From an uncultured Dorea sp. (lineage in GTDB: Bacteria; Bacillota; Clostridia; Lachnospirales; Lachnospiraceae), in the NCBI GenBank assembly GCA_910578495.1, contig CAJTRE010000022.1, forward strand, positions 1-46,401: DNA of 46,401 bases, written 5' to 3'. The translations under genes were made by a program, and so were the position numbers. Within the stretch, counting starts at the first letter, position 1. Every line of letters begins with the position of its first letter. The notes below the pieces were generated by a model. That model ran no database searches and was not told the DNA's origin. It saw nothing but the letters and a program-made list of their open reading frames with translations. This document shows positions 17,079 through 25,506 of the stretch, one piece after another.

Positions 17079-17693
17079 TTAGCCCTCCACAATCTCTGCC
17101 GTCGCAAAAAACTCTGGAAGATGGAAGCTTGGAACCTCTGACCGAATCGGCGCATAGGACGCATAGTGTTCAATATCGACCGACTCGGAAATCTTATAAA
17201 AGTTACAGCGAAATATGCTTCCCGCTCCAAGATGAAGCTCTCCATATATCTTCTCCAACACGTTTATCGGTATTCGAAGTTCTACGCTCCACTGTTCTTC
17301 TTCGACAAGCACCTTACACTCAAACGCTTTCATATCTCCCTTTTCAAAATACGTGCGATAGGTTCTTTCTCTTCCGTATGCAGCGAGAAGTGCTCCATTG
17401 GCATTTACCTCAAAATTCAGATAAATTTCCGAACTATTCCCAGTTCTCCCTGGCTCAAACTGGAAAAATGCCTCCAGCGCACTGTCCCTGTAGACAGGCT
17501 CCTGCTCGTTTGTAAAGGTGCGCAGCGGATTCTTTTCCTCACAGATCATCCGCAGACGAAAACCGTCTCCCGGTATAAAACCAAGATAAACATACGTCTT
17601 GGGTATCGCCTTTGTACCCCAGAGCAAATTCTCCACTTGAAACGGAGTCACATTTTTTAATTCTTCTACTGCTTTGATAATCGGAACTCTCAT
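17079..17693 (-). CDS. Carbohydrate-binding family 9-like protein
   Basis: A 204-residue protein resembling stand-alone CBM9-like (DOMON-related) beta-sandwich proteins: the LWG...PKTYVYLGFIPGDGFRLRM region near the start, YRDSALEAFFQFEP near residue 70, EIYLNFEVNANGALLAAYG near 90 and WSVELRIPI near 135. No signal peptide is visible, so it is probably cytoplasmic, as such lone clostridial versions are. It is upstream of nagB in an apparent two-gene operon with its own promoter. A sugar-binding or sugar-sensing role is likely but unproven. Confidence 0.7.
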   Translation of the reverse strand: MRVPIIKAVEELKNVTPFQVENLLWGTKAIPKTYVYLGFIPGDGFRLRMICEEKNPLRTFTNEQEPVYRDSALEAFFQFEPGRTGNSSEIYLNFEVNANGALLAAYGRERTYRTYFEKGDMKAFECKVLVEEEQWSVELRIPINVLEKIYGELHLGAGSIFRCNFYKISESVDIEHYASYAPIRSEVPSFHLPEFFATAEIVEG

Positions 17694-17765
17694 CCCCGCC
17701 CCATCCTTTCTGCCAAGCAGCGATTTCCTCTATCCTGAGACACGCCACATATAATCATCTAATAA

Positions 17766-17794
17766 ATAATAGCAAAAATCATAGAAAAAAACAA
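17766..17794 (-). promoter_or_regulatory. Promoter of the CBM9-like/nagB operon
   Basis: On the minus strand TTGTTT (17789-17794), 17 nt, TATTAT (17766-17771), about 70 nt before the start codon at 17693. Confidence 0.5.
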
Positions 17795-17893
17795 GGTTCT
17801 CTGATATACAAATTACGCCTCAAACTTTGAAACTAAATTCCGTCCATAATAACGCCTTACATTCAAGTTTTAAAACTTAAGTCCCTCATTATT

Positions 17894-17920
17894 TGCAAGC
17901 TATCCGCTTAGCCAGTTGCA
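17894..17920 (-). promoter_or_regulatory. Candidate bacterial SECIS element of arsS
   Basis: Minus-strand RNA downstream of the in-frame UGA (17926-17928) folds as outer stem UGCAA/UUGCA, a CUG bulge on the 5' side, inner stem GCUA/UAGC and loop AGCGGA. Counting the U of UGA as 1, the bulged U is nt 15 and the loop is nt 21-26, close to the geometry of the E. coli fdhF SECIS (bulged U17, loop G23/U24). The canonical GU in the loop is not present, so this is a candidate and not a certain element. Confidence 0.6.
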
Positions 17921-18891
17921 CCACCTCAACTTGAACCGGCTCCCGCCGTACAGGCATAACAATGTTTATCCATTCTCACTTTTCTTTTTTTATAAGGCTT
18001 CCCTACATAATCAAAAATCGTTTCCTCTGTAAATATCGGAAGTCCTGCTGCCAGATTAAAGTCACAGTCATAAATTCTGCCGTCATAATCCACCGACACC
18101 TGATAACGGCACATCAGCGCCTCTACTGTATCTCCATTAAAAGCCCGATACAATTTCTTCATATATCTGCTCAAATTTCCGGAACATCTTAAAAACGCCC
18201 CAAAACGCCCCATTGGATTGTTATAAAGCGTAAACAAATTGTTAAACACTATTCCATAGTCTTCTCCCAACCGCTTCTTGTATTCTTCTTCCATAGCCTT
18301 CTGATCCGGCGGAAAGAAGGCGCCTGCCGGATTATACACCATATTCAGCACCAGTTCCGGTTTTTGTCCATATCCCAATCCATTTAATTGCTTTAAAACT
18401 TTAATTGCTCCGTTAAACGTTCCATCGCCCCGGACACGATCCACTTCCTCAGCACGGTAATAAGGAAGGGAACATACAATTTCCACACCCTCTCTTGCGT
18501 ACACCTCCATCAAGTGCTTATATTCCTCCTCCAACAAAATCGTTAAATTCGTCCGTACAATCACGTGCCCACAAACTTTACATGCTTCTGTTATAAGCCA
18601 CTCCAAATGCGGATTCATCTCCGGCGCTCCTCCGGTAACGTCAATAGTTCCTACCCGCTCTTCTTCCACATAGGTAAGACATGCTTTCATGATTTCTTTT
18701 GACATTTCCTCGACTCTTGAAGGCCCACAATTCACATGACAATGTTTACAGGCAAGATTACATTTTCGTCCGATATTCATCTGCACCACATCCAGCCTCT
18801 CTGCTGTACTTAAATGTTCCACATTTCCTACCATAGTCTGAAAAGCCGGAATATCATCTAAATCATGAAAATCTTTGATAATTTCATCCAT
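17908..18891 (-). CDS. Radical SAM (seleno)protein, ArsS family, with UGA read as selenocysteine
   Basis: A 327-residue radical SAM enzyme if the UGA at 17926-17928 is read through. The cluster motif CNLACKHC (C44, C48, C51) binds the SAM [4Fe-4S]; TGGAPEMNP follows near residue 90. The C-terminal Cys-rich region ends HCYACTAGAGSS, then UGA, then GGATG and UAA. In the ArsS family (TIGR04167, rSAM/selenodomain) this place holds Cys or Sec, so recoding is expected; a SECIS-like hairpin starts 5 nt after the UGA. The family is named for arsenosugar biosynthesis, but no ArsM is nearby, so the true product is open. The ATG at 18891 has GGGGAGAGGA; an upstream in-frame TTG is less likely. Last gene of the nine-gene cluster. 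Confidence 0.85.
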
Positions 18892-18934
18892 ACAATATCG
18901 TCCTCTCCCCGCTTTACGTTTCAAAGTTTATGTT

Positions 18935-19360
18935 TTACAGTGATTTTAAAATTTCAATACTATCTTTTACCACTTCCGGACAGAAATCAAACAACAACCC
19001 TTCTTCTAGAATCTTCTGCATTTCCTCTGATTTAGAAATATCGTAATTTAACAATTCCTTACAGCCACACTTTCCATATTTTTTCTGAAATTTTTGAACG
19101 AAAGCAGCCCGCTTTTCATTCATCGTATCCTTTTGTTCCATATGTTCTGTATCAAAATGACCATATTTCAATCCCAACACAATCATAGCTCCCACAACTG
19201 CACCACAAGTTTCACCAATACCCATGCCTCCCCCGAATGCTGCTGCCACTTTATACGCTTCTTCCCTAGTAATTCCAAGTTCCTCTGCATAAGCACCTAC
19301 AACTACCTGAGAACAATCAATTCCTTTTCCAAATAATTCTGCAATCTGTGTCTTTTCCAT
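18935..19360 (-). CDS. C_GCAxxG_C_C family redox protein
   Basis: A 141-residue protein of the C_GCAxxG_C_C family: an early Cys (GIDCSQVV), the glycine-rich GGGMGIGETCGAVVGAM, then KCGCKEL and a late FCP. Family members are thought to be redox-active Cys-rich proteins; the function is not settled. The ATG has AAGGAG. It is 43 nt upstream of the ArsS-like gene and 18 nt downstream of the kinase gene. Such proteins commonly occur with iron-sulfur and selenium-related clusters, which fits a thiol/selenol pathway. Confidence 0.8.
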   Translation of the reverse strand: MEKTQIAELFGKGIDCSQVVVGAYAEELGITREEAYKVAAAFGGGMGIGETCGAVVGAMIVLGLKYGHFDTEHMEQKDTMNEKRAAFVQKFQKKYGKCGCKELLNYDISKSEEMQKILEEGLLFDFCPEVVKDSIEILKSL

Positions 19361-19378
19361 ACTTTTTCTCCTTATCCC

Positions 19379-20389
19379 CTAATCTAAATATGCGCCTATC
19401 TTATCCAAAAACCGTTCTTCCAGATATTGTTCCAGTTTCCGAAATGTAGATTCATTAAAAATCAATTTGTCCGGCGCCTGATACTGCACCCACGCCATGG
19501 CACACCACGTAATTCCACGAAGACAAGTGATTGGGATAAATACATCCACCCGTTCTTTTAATCCTTCTGTAGGAAAACGTCCATTAACACTCGCTATATA
19601 ATCCTCCACAAATTCATCCATTTCTTGCTGATTTAAGATAACATCCGTCTTCCAAAACGTGGTAGTCGGCGCCAGAAAATGTCCTAAATCCTGTGCAGGA
19701 TCACCATAGAGCGGTTTTTCCCAATCAATAATATAATTTTTCTTCCCCTTACCATTTATCAAGAAATTAGTAGAGTTTAATTCCGTATTGATACAGCAGC
19801 GGTAACAACAGGAAAGTTCCGTCCGCCTCGCTTTCTCCCACCCCCGTTCCAACAAAGTTCGAATCTTCTTCTTTTTATGAGATTCTCCAAGAAGAGATTC
19901 TTCATATATGCGAAACATATCCTCACATTCCGTCAATATCGCTTCCAAAGACCCTTCCGGACTGATAAGATACTTTTCCATATCCTCTGACTGAACGCTA
20001 TGAATATCTGCAAGACATTCTGCTGCCAATTTACGCTCCATCCGATAGTCAAGGACGTGTCCCGGCAAATATTCCATTACCAGAGCCCCCTGCTCTAATT
20101 TTTGTTTACTTCCGTCCACATAAAATAACTCCGGTGTCCTCCCGGAATTCCACAATAATTTCAGTGCGCGGGCTTCATATTCAATCTGATTTTCCAAGTG
20201 CATCTGACTGCCACAGTTTACCCGCAGTAAAAGTTCTCTTCCCGTCACCGGATGCACAAAATAATAATTCCGGTTATACTCTCCCTGCGCCAGCAGTTGA
20301 TACGTTTCCTGCTGTTCTTTTGGGAGCCCCAACGCACTTCTGTACTCTTCACTTTGCACATACTCTTTTAAACCTTTAATACTGTCCAA
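19379..20389 (-). CDS. Aminoglycoside/choline kinase-like small-molecule kinase
   Basis: A 336-residue APH-fold phosphotransferase. The catalytic loop appears as CCINTELNSTNFLIN, where the usual HGD is replaced by NTE but the later Asn is kept, followed by YIIDWEKPLYGDPAQDLGHFL with the metal-binding Asp. The altered catalytic loop is worth noting: the enzyme may be a divergent kinase or inactive. Start is TTG at 20389, supported by GAGGAGG 7 nt upstream. It lies between the fused transferase and the C_GCAxxG protein and probably acts on a sugar or amino-alcohol intermediate of the cluster. Confidence 0.75.
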   Translation of the reverse strand: MDSIKGLKEYVQSEEYRSALGLPKEQQETYQLLAQGEYNRNYYFVHPVTGRELLLRVNCGSQMHLENQIEYEARALKLLWNSGRTPELFYVDGSKQKLEQGALVMEYLPGHVLDYRMERKLAAECLADIHSVQSEDMEKYLISPEGSLEAILTECEDMFRIYEESLLGESHKKKKIRTLLERGWEKARRTELSCCYRCCINTELNSTNFLINGKGKKNYIIDWEKPLYGDPAQDLGHFLAPTTTFWKTDVILNQQEMDEFVEDYIASVNGRFPTEGLKERVDVFIPITCLRGITWCAMAWVQYQAPDKLIFNESTFRKLEQYLEERFLDKIGAYLD

Positions 20390-20431
20390 ATCTACACCTC
20401 CTCTCTATTTATACACTTTTATTGCACAACC

Positions 20432-21772
20432 TTACCGCACGTCTTTATAAAGATTAGATATCTTCTCAATAGGAATGCCATCCCGGTACATTTTGCGCAA
20501 ACGGTTCATCTTCCACATAACCTCCAGCTTCGCAATAGTTTTTTTCGGAAATCTTCGATCCGATGTGTATATACGATGTCTTGCGATTCCGATTTTGACT
20601 CCCATTTCTTTAAGCGTTAGCGAAAACTGGTAATCCTCCATAATCGGAAGTTCTGGATACATCCCTGCTTCAAAAAATAATTCCCGATCAATGAAAATCC
20701 CTTGGTCACCAAACATCACTTTCCTATCTTTAATACGGTGATTAGAAATTATCCGACATGTCCACATGAAGAAATTCCGAGAATGAAATGCAATTCCAAA
20801 ACACCCTGCAAAATGCTCTATCATAACCGCCCGAATCTCTTCCAATGGGTGTTTCGGAAGTTCACTGTCACTGTGAAGAAAAAACAAAATATCCCCGTTG
20901 CTTTCTTTCGCCCCCAGATTCATCTGACGCGCCCTGCCTTTGGGGCCACAAATTACACGAAATTCGGAACCTATCATATTCGGTGTTCCATCCGTACTTC
21001 CGCCATCTACAAACAATATCTCACATCTGTCTTTCAACGGCAAGAGTTCCTGCTGGATTTTACCAATAGTTTTCGCCTCATTATATACTGGAACAATAAT
21101 AGAGATGGTCTGATTCCGCATAAGGAAACGTCCCGTTTCGCTGTATTTCCATCGTTTATTCTTCCTCAAACGACTCCGAAGCGCTGCCACATCCTCTCGG
21201 ATATCCACATCGCACAGCGTCCGCACATATCCCACAGAGCAGCCGTCTTCCCGGTAATTCTGCAAATTAAATACCGTCTGTTCCAGTACACCTCCATGTC
21301 CATAGGTCTGTTTTTCAAACACTTCTCTTACCGATTCTTTCATACCCACCAGATAATATCCGCCATCTTTTGTTGGACCAAATACCACATCATGAACGTC
21401 CAAAAGCCGAAAGGCATATTGAATCTCCGCACTTGTAATTTCCGGAATATCCGTTCCTATAAGTACACAGGATTCATACCCCTCTGCCAATACTTCTCCT
21501 ATCGCCCGGTACATACGAAGCCCCAAATCCCCCTCGCACTGCTGTCGATACACACATTCTGTACCAAAAATCGTCTTTAAAGTTCCCTTCTTGTCTTCAG
21601 GTGTGTGATATACAAACACATCCGCAGAGACTTGTCCACACTGAACAGATATATCTTTTAAAAAACATCCTTGAAGCCTCGCACATGACTTGGGGGACAG
21701 ATACGGCATAAGCCTAGTCTTTGTCTGTCCAGGTATAGGTACTCTGGTAAATATAATCAACGCTCTGTTCAT
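20432..21772 (-). CDS. Fused rSAM/selenodomain-associated transferases 1 and 2
   Basis: A 446-residue fusion. Residues 1 to about 205 match the CofC-like nucleotidyltransferase family (TIGR04282, transferase 1): ALIIFTRVPIPGQTKTRL, then IGTDIPEI and FGPTKDGGYYLVG. Residues about 216-446 are a GT-A family 2 glycosyltransferase (TIGR04283, transferase 2): ISIIVPVYNEAKTI, FVDGGSTDGT, FLHSDSELP. In many genomes these are two separate adjacent genes, both defined by co-occurrence with the ArsS-type radical SAM protein. One chain probably activates and transfers a sugar-like group. ATG with GAGGAA upstream; 13 nt after the membrane Fe-S gene. Confidence 0.85.
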   Translation of the reverse strand: MNRALIIFTRVPIPGQTKTRLMPYLSPKSCARLQGCFLKDISVQCGQVSADVFVYHTPEDKKGTLKTIFGTECVYRQQCEGDLGLRMYRAIGEVLAEGYESCVLIGTDIPEITSAEIQYAFRLLDVHDVVFGPTKDGGYYLVGMKESVREVFEKQTYGHGGVLEQTVFNLQNYREDGCSVGYVRTLCDVDIREDVAALRSRLRKNKRWKYSETGRFLMRNQTISIIVPVYNEAKTIGKIQQELLPLKDRCEILFVDGGSTDGTPNMIGSEFRVICGPKGRARQMNLGAKESNGDILFFLHSDSELPKHPLEEIRAVMIEHFAGCFGIAFHSRNFFMWTCRIISNHRIKDRKVMFGDQGIFIDRELFFEAGMYPELPIMEDYQFSLTLKEMGVKIGIARHRIYTSDRRFPKKTIAKLEVMWKMNRLRKMYRDGIPIEKISNLYKDVR

Positions 21773-21785
21773 ATACTATTCCTCG

Positions 21786-23510
21786 CTAAATAAATTTTGT
21801 CTTTATCCGGTTCAGCATAGATTTTTTCACATCCGCTTTCTCGTGGACGTCCAAAATCTCTGACAATACATGACGCACATCTCCACATCCGCCTCTGACC
21901 AAAGTCCCTGAACAGGACGCACAATAAGTATACACTGGTTTCTTTTCATTTGCCAGCGAAGAAGCCATCTCTCCTGCAAGCTCTGGTTCCTTTACACCAG
22001 CTACACCTCCAAGGCCACAGCACTGCGCGCCTTTTAATGGAGTCAACCCACTGCCTGCACCAGTTGCATTTTCTACACAAGCTTTAATTGCTTCTAGTAT
22101 TTCCCGCTTCTCTCTGTCAGGACATGGCAAAAATACTCCTTTTTCTCCCTGCTCCCAATTTATCGTCTTTACAGTCATGTCAAATTCCTGAAGTTTGGTA
22201 TATATATCAATCACATTTACAGACAGGCGCTCCTTCAGAAAAGCATAGCAATTCGGACATACCATAATTATTTCTTCAATACCTTTTTCTTTCAGTGCTG
22301 CCTCTATCGTTTTTACAATTTCCTCCTCTTCTCCGTACCCTAATTCTGCAATGGGTTTTCCACAACAATCATAGGCAACGCCAATCCCATACTTTGATAA
22401 CAACTCTGTCAGCACTCTCATAGTCTGCGGGTAAAAAGACGGAAAATTACATCCCGGGAACAATACGCTCTTTCCCACAGCATACCTATAATTTCGGTAA
22501 CGATAGTTCCGTTTTTCCCATAAAAGCAAACCATAGCCTTTATCATTCTTCTTGACTTCCAACCACTTACTTTCTCTCCGAAGATTCAGAATATACTCTC
22601 TCCCGTCGATTCCAACCGGACAGACTTCTGTACATTTTCCACACAGGAAACAATGATAGGAAAGTTCTCTAAGTTTCTGCGTATCCCCAATATCTATTTG
22701 ATGCTTCTGTAAAAATATACAGTGATTCTGACATTTATGGCAATGAATGCAATCTTTCTCCACATCTTCCGTTCTCTGTTTTACAACTTTACTAATTCCA
22801 ACATCGGTATCTTGCAATTTCATATTATCTGGCTCAGCAGATTCATCCTGGACATAATGTTTCTTCAAATATGCACCCACGCACATCACAATCACTGCCA
22901 GCAAAACCGCGATTCCAATATACAGCCAACGATTCTCCTTGTCTGCAACGCCTGCTGTCCCCACCGTATACATAGCTGTTCCCGGAAGCATAAACGCCAG
23001 AGACGCAATCGAATAAACGGAAAATTTAATATCTGTAACCCCATAAGCAAAGTTCTGTAAATTATACGGAAAAATCGGTACTAGTCTTGTAATCATCAAA
23101 ATAAAAAGCTCATTCTGTCCAGACTCGTCAAACAACCATTTCTTTAAATATTTATTTTTCATAGCCATTGGTTTTACAGTATCCTTCAAGAAAAAACGCC
23201 CTACCAAAAAGGCCAGCATAGCGCCAAGCGTTGTGGCCGCAGAACAAAGAAGCGTTCCCAAAATTGGACCAAAAATCAGACCTGCCACAATGGCAAATGT
23301 GAGCCCGGGAAGGGCAAGAACAACGCAGCCTACAATTGTTAAAACAATATAGACTATGCCTGCCAGAAACAGATTGTCTTCCACCATATATTTCAAAAAC
23401 TCCAGATTATCCTTATCACTCAAATAAGCAGACCAGCCAAAAATATGGTTCAATACTAAAATCATTACAATAACTCCAGCGAAAATCCACAGTTTCTTAC
23501 TTTTCTTCAT
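21786..23510 (-). CDS. TVP38/VTT membrane domain fused to HdrD/GlpC-like iron-sulfur CCG module
   Basis: A 574-residue fusion. Residues about 1-215 are a TVP38/TMEM64 (VTT/DedA-like) membrane domain with a single helix at the N-terminus and one closing the domain. Then come two 4Fe-4S motifs (CIHCHKCQNHC near 255, CFLCGKCTEVCP near 290) and two Cys-rich CCG modules: FPGCNFPSF...DCCGKP...CPNC, and QCCGLGG...YCASC. The latter resemble heterodisulfide reductase HdrD and GlpC and suggest electron transfer to a disulfide, selenium or sulfur substrate at the membrane. The ATG at 23510 overlaps the upstream gene by 14 nt; a TTG seven codons earlier is also possible. Confidence 0.85.
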   Translation of the reverse strand: MKKSKKLWIFAGVIVMILVLNHIFGWSAYLSDKDNLEFLKYMVEDNLFLAGIVYIVLTIVGCVVLALPGLTFAIVAGLIFGPILGTLLCSAATTLGAMLAFLVGRFFLKDTVKPMAMKNKYLKKWLFDESGQNELFILMITRLVPIFPYNLQNFAYGVTDIKFSVYSIASLAFMLPGTAMYTVGTAGVADKENRWLYIGIAVLLAVIVMCVGAYLKKHYVQDESAEPDNMKLQDTDVGISKVVKQRTEDVEKDCIHCHKCQNHCIFLQKHQIDIGDTQKLRELSYHCFLCGKCTEVCPVGIDGREYILNLRRESKWLEVKKNDKGYGLLLWEKRNYRYRNYRYAVGKSVLFPGCNFPSFYPQTMRVLTELLSKYGIGVAYDCCGKPIAELGYGEEEEIVKTIEAALKEKGIEEIIMVCPNCYAFLKERLSVNVIDIYTKLQEFDMTVKTINWEQGEKGVFLPCPDREKREILEAIKACVENATGAGSGLTPLKGAQCCGLGGVAGVKEPELAGEMASSLANEKKPVYTYCASCSGTLVRGGCGDVRHVLSEILDVHEKADVKKSMLNRIKTKFI

Positions 23511-23925
23511 GCCCTTTCGTCCCTGTTCCAATAAGATTTTTTATCACCTGTACCAACGCCGCCATCCCAAGCAGCGACATAATAAAATAATAAGCTCTTG
23601 TAGATTCTATAGAGACAAATACTGTAAATCCAAAATATAACAGTATCAACACAACCATAATAACACCACTAATCTTATCTATTAATCTAAGCACCGCTCT
23701 ATTCTTTGCAAATCTCCAAATTACAAATACACCAAGAATTGTGACCACACTCACCGCTACATGCTTTAACAAATCTAAAGGCAGTACCTCTTGATATTTA
23801 TAGGTATGAAAATTAATCCACCGAATCATGCCCAGCTTTTGTCTTGTAAAATATTGTATCATATATCCACCTGCCAAAAAGGCCAATGTAAAAATATCAC
23901 AAATTACCATTACTATTTTTTTCAT
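23497..23925 (-). CDS. Small four-helix membrane protein
   Basis: A 142-residue protein with about four membrane segments (residues about 5-25, 53-72, 83-103 and 108-126) and a charged C-terminal tail. I do not recognise the family. Its stop overlaps the start of the TVP38-CCG gene by 14 nt, implying coupled translation. The ATG follows GTGAGGAA. By position it could be a membrane partner of the next gene. Confidence 0.7.
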   Translation of the reverse strand: MKKIVMVICDIFTLAFLAGGYMIQYFTRQKLGMIRWINFHTYKYQEVLPLDLLKHVAVSVVTILGVFVIWRFAKNRAVLRLIDKISGVIMVVLILLYFGFTVFVSIESTRAYYFIMSLLGMAALVQVIKNLIGTGTKGHEEK

Positions 23926-23935
23926 AATTTCCTCA

Positions 23936-23971
23936 CTAGAAAAACGCTGCCACCCTTAAGCAGTGACAGCG
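23936..23971 (-). terminator. Internal terminator/attenuator after the rhodanese gene
   Basis: CGCTGTCAC and GTGGCAGCG pair on the minus strand (one G-U), followed by TTTTT. It lies inside the cluster, so downstream genes probably depend on read-through or a further promoter. Confidence 0.7.
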
Positions 23972-23990
23972 CAGCATTTATAAAATTTTT

Positions 23991-25082
23991 CTAATATTTA
24001 GCCGCCTTACCCGTTGGCAGTTTGCCTACAGTTGTATGCTGAAAATCTGAACTTTCCGGATCTCCAACCTGTACCGGATAATCCTCATGCATCAACCACT
24101 CATACCAACCACCATCGTATACAGAAATATTGTCATAACCATTTTCATATAATACTAAGAAAGGAACGGTTGCTCTCCAACCTGTACCACAGTAAAATGC
24201 AAGATGATTCTCAAGTGTAAAATCACAATCCTTCCAAACTTCTCTGAATCCCGCTAAATCTTTCACTGTTCCATCCTCATTTAGAAACATAGCTACATCA
24301 AACGCTGTCTCAGCGCCTTTTCCCCATACAGCTCCCTCTGGCTCGCCGGCTTTGTCCATATAGTCGTAACCACTTGATTTGCCAAGCCACTCGTCTTCAC
24401 TACGGATGCTTACAAGTTTAAAGTTATCATCACTTTCAAGTTTGTCTTTTGCATCTTTAATAGATGTCCAATATTCTGGATGTGCAGGAACCGTTGTTCC
24501 AAATTCTTTAGATTCTGCAAGTGTGTTAGATTCTTTCTCAACTTCATAACCTGCAGATTTCCACGACTCAATACCGCCATTCAAAATCTTAAGGTCTTCC
24601 ACTCCTGCCCAAAGATATGCGTAAGCTTGACGTCCCACACCCGCTGGATCAGCTCCGTAAAGCACCAGTTTTGTATCCTTTGTAATACCATTTTCAAGCA
24701 AGAATTTCTCTACTTCTTCCGGAGCCAAAAGGTTATATGCACCTTCTTTGGAACCTGTAGCATCTTCCACTTCACAGTTATCTACATAAATTGCGCCCGG
24801 AATATGTCCCTCATTATAAGAATCACAATCCTTTTCGCTTCCGTAACCAACCTCTGCTACTACAACATCCTCATAGCCTTTCTGCTTACCGCCAAGGGCA
24901 CTCATCACCCATTCCGGAGTTACATATACAGTCCTTTGTTCTACTGCGTCTGCTTCAACTTCCTGAATCACACTTTCTTTCTTACCGCTTTCTTTAGTGT
25001 CACTTTCCTTTGAACCACAGCCAGCAGCCATAGCTACAGTCATAGCAGAAACTAATACTAATGCTACGAGTTTCTTTTTCAT
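23991..25082 (-). CDS. Rhodanese-domain lipoprotein (sulfurtransferase)
   Basis: A 363-residue lipoprotein with lipobox AMAAGC near residue 22. Two tandem rhodanese domains follow. The first (about 55-180: VVVAEVGYG, HIPGAIYVDN, LVLYGADPAGVGRQ) lacks the active Cys. The second (about 195-345) has the active loop FYCGTGWRAT and the typical VYDGGWYEW. Extracellular tandem rhodaneses move sulfane sulfur from thiosulfate or 3-mercaptopyruvate. Here it likely supplies or traps sulfur (or selenium) for the cluster. ATG with AAGGAGG; a terminator follows. Confidence 0.88.
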   Translation of the reverse strand: MKKKLVALVLVSAMTVAMAAGCGSKESDTKESGKKESVIQEVEADAVEQRTVYVTPEWVMSALGGKQKGYEDVVVAEVGYGSEKDCDSYNEGHIPGAIYVDNCEVEDATGSKEGAYNLLAPEEVEKFLLENGITKDTKLVLYGADPAGVGRQAYAYLWAGVEDLKILNGGIESWKSAGYEVEKESNTLAESKEFGTTVPAHPEYWTSIKDAKDKLESDDNFKLVSIRSEDEWLGKSSGYDYMDKAGEPEGAVWGKGAETAFDVAMFLNEDGTVKDLAGFREVWKDCDFTLENHLAFYCGTGWRATVPFLVLYENGYDNISVYDGGWYEWLMHEDYPVQVGDPESSDFQHTTVGKLPTGKAAKY

Positions 25083-25148
25083 TTTCTTTCGTCCTCCTTT
25101 ATATTTAATCTATAAAAAGCCGAATCTCATCTTATTTATATTATATAA

Positions 25149-25481
25149 TTAGAACTCCAGCTTTTCCACAATATTTTTCATCTGCACACCATGAACAAGA
25201 CTCGCCCCTCCACGGATTGCCGTTGCTACATGAATCGCTTCTGTCATCTGTTCTTCATTGAGTCCTTTTTCCAAACAATCATTGGTGTAAGCATCAATAC
25301 AGTATGGACACTGCACAGTATGTGCAACCGCCAACGCAATCAAAGATTTCTCTCTAGCAGTCAGCGCTCCTTCTGCAAATACTGCTCCATAATAATCAAA
25401 AAATTTCTCTCCTAAAGATGGCACTTTCTCTCCCATAGTTTCAAATTTTTCTAAATCTTCTGGTTTGTAATAAGTTTCCAT
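25149..25481 (-). CDS. AhpD/CMD-family protein with CPYC motif
   Basis: A 110-residue carboxymuconolactone decarboxylase (AhpD-like) protein. The redox pair is CPYC in VQCPYCIDAYTND, with the following conserved residues. It resembles the arsenosugar biosynthesis-associated peroxidase-like family (TIGR04169), known to co-occur with ArsS. An in-frame ATG six codons upstream overlaps the ribosome site GGAGGAG, so the ATG at 25481 is preferred. A role in disulfide or peroxide reduction is likely. Confidence 0.85.
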   Translation of the reverse strand: METYYKPEDLEKFETMGEKVPSLGEKFFDYYGAVFAEGALTAREKSLIALAVAHTVQCPYCIDAYTNDCLEKGLNEEQMTEAIHVATAIRGGASLVHGVQMKNIVEKLEF

Positions 25482-25506
25482 ATTTCTTTTCTCCTCCATA
25501 ACTAGT

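Noticed and set aside
17694..17893. A gene or clear terminator between the ArsS-type gene and the CBM9-like gene
   Set aside because: Only the nagB-operon promoter and an AAGTTTTAAAACTT dyad are visible; no strong intrinsic terminator.
17926..17928. UGA as a true stop of the ArsS-type gene
   Set aside because: Possible, but the family expects Cys or Sec at this point and a SECIS-like hairpin follows, so readthrough is the better reading.
20702..21580. Plus-strand 292-aa open frame
   Set aside because: Antisense to the fused transferase gene, whose motifs are unmistakable; no ribosome site.
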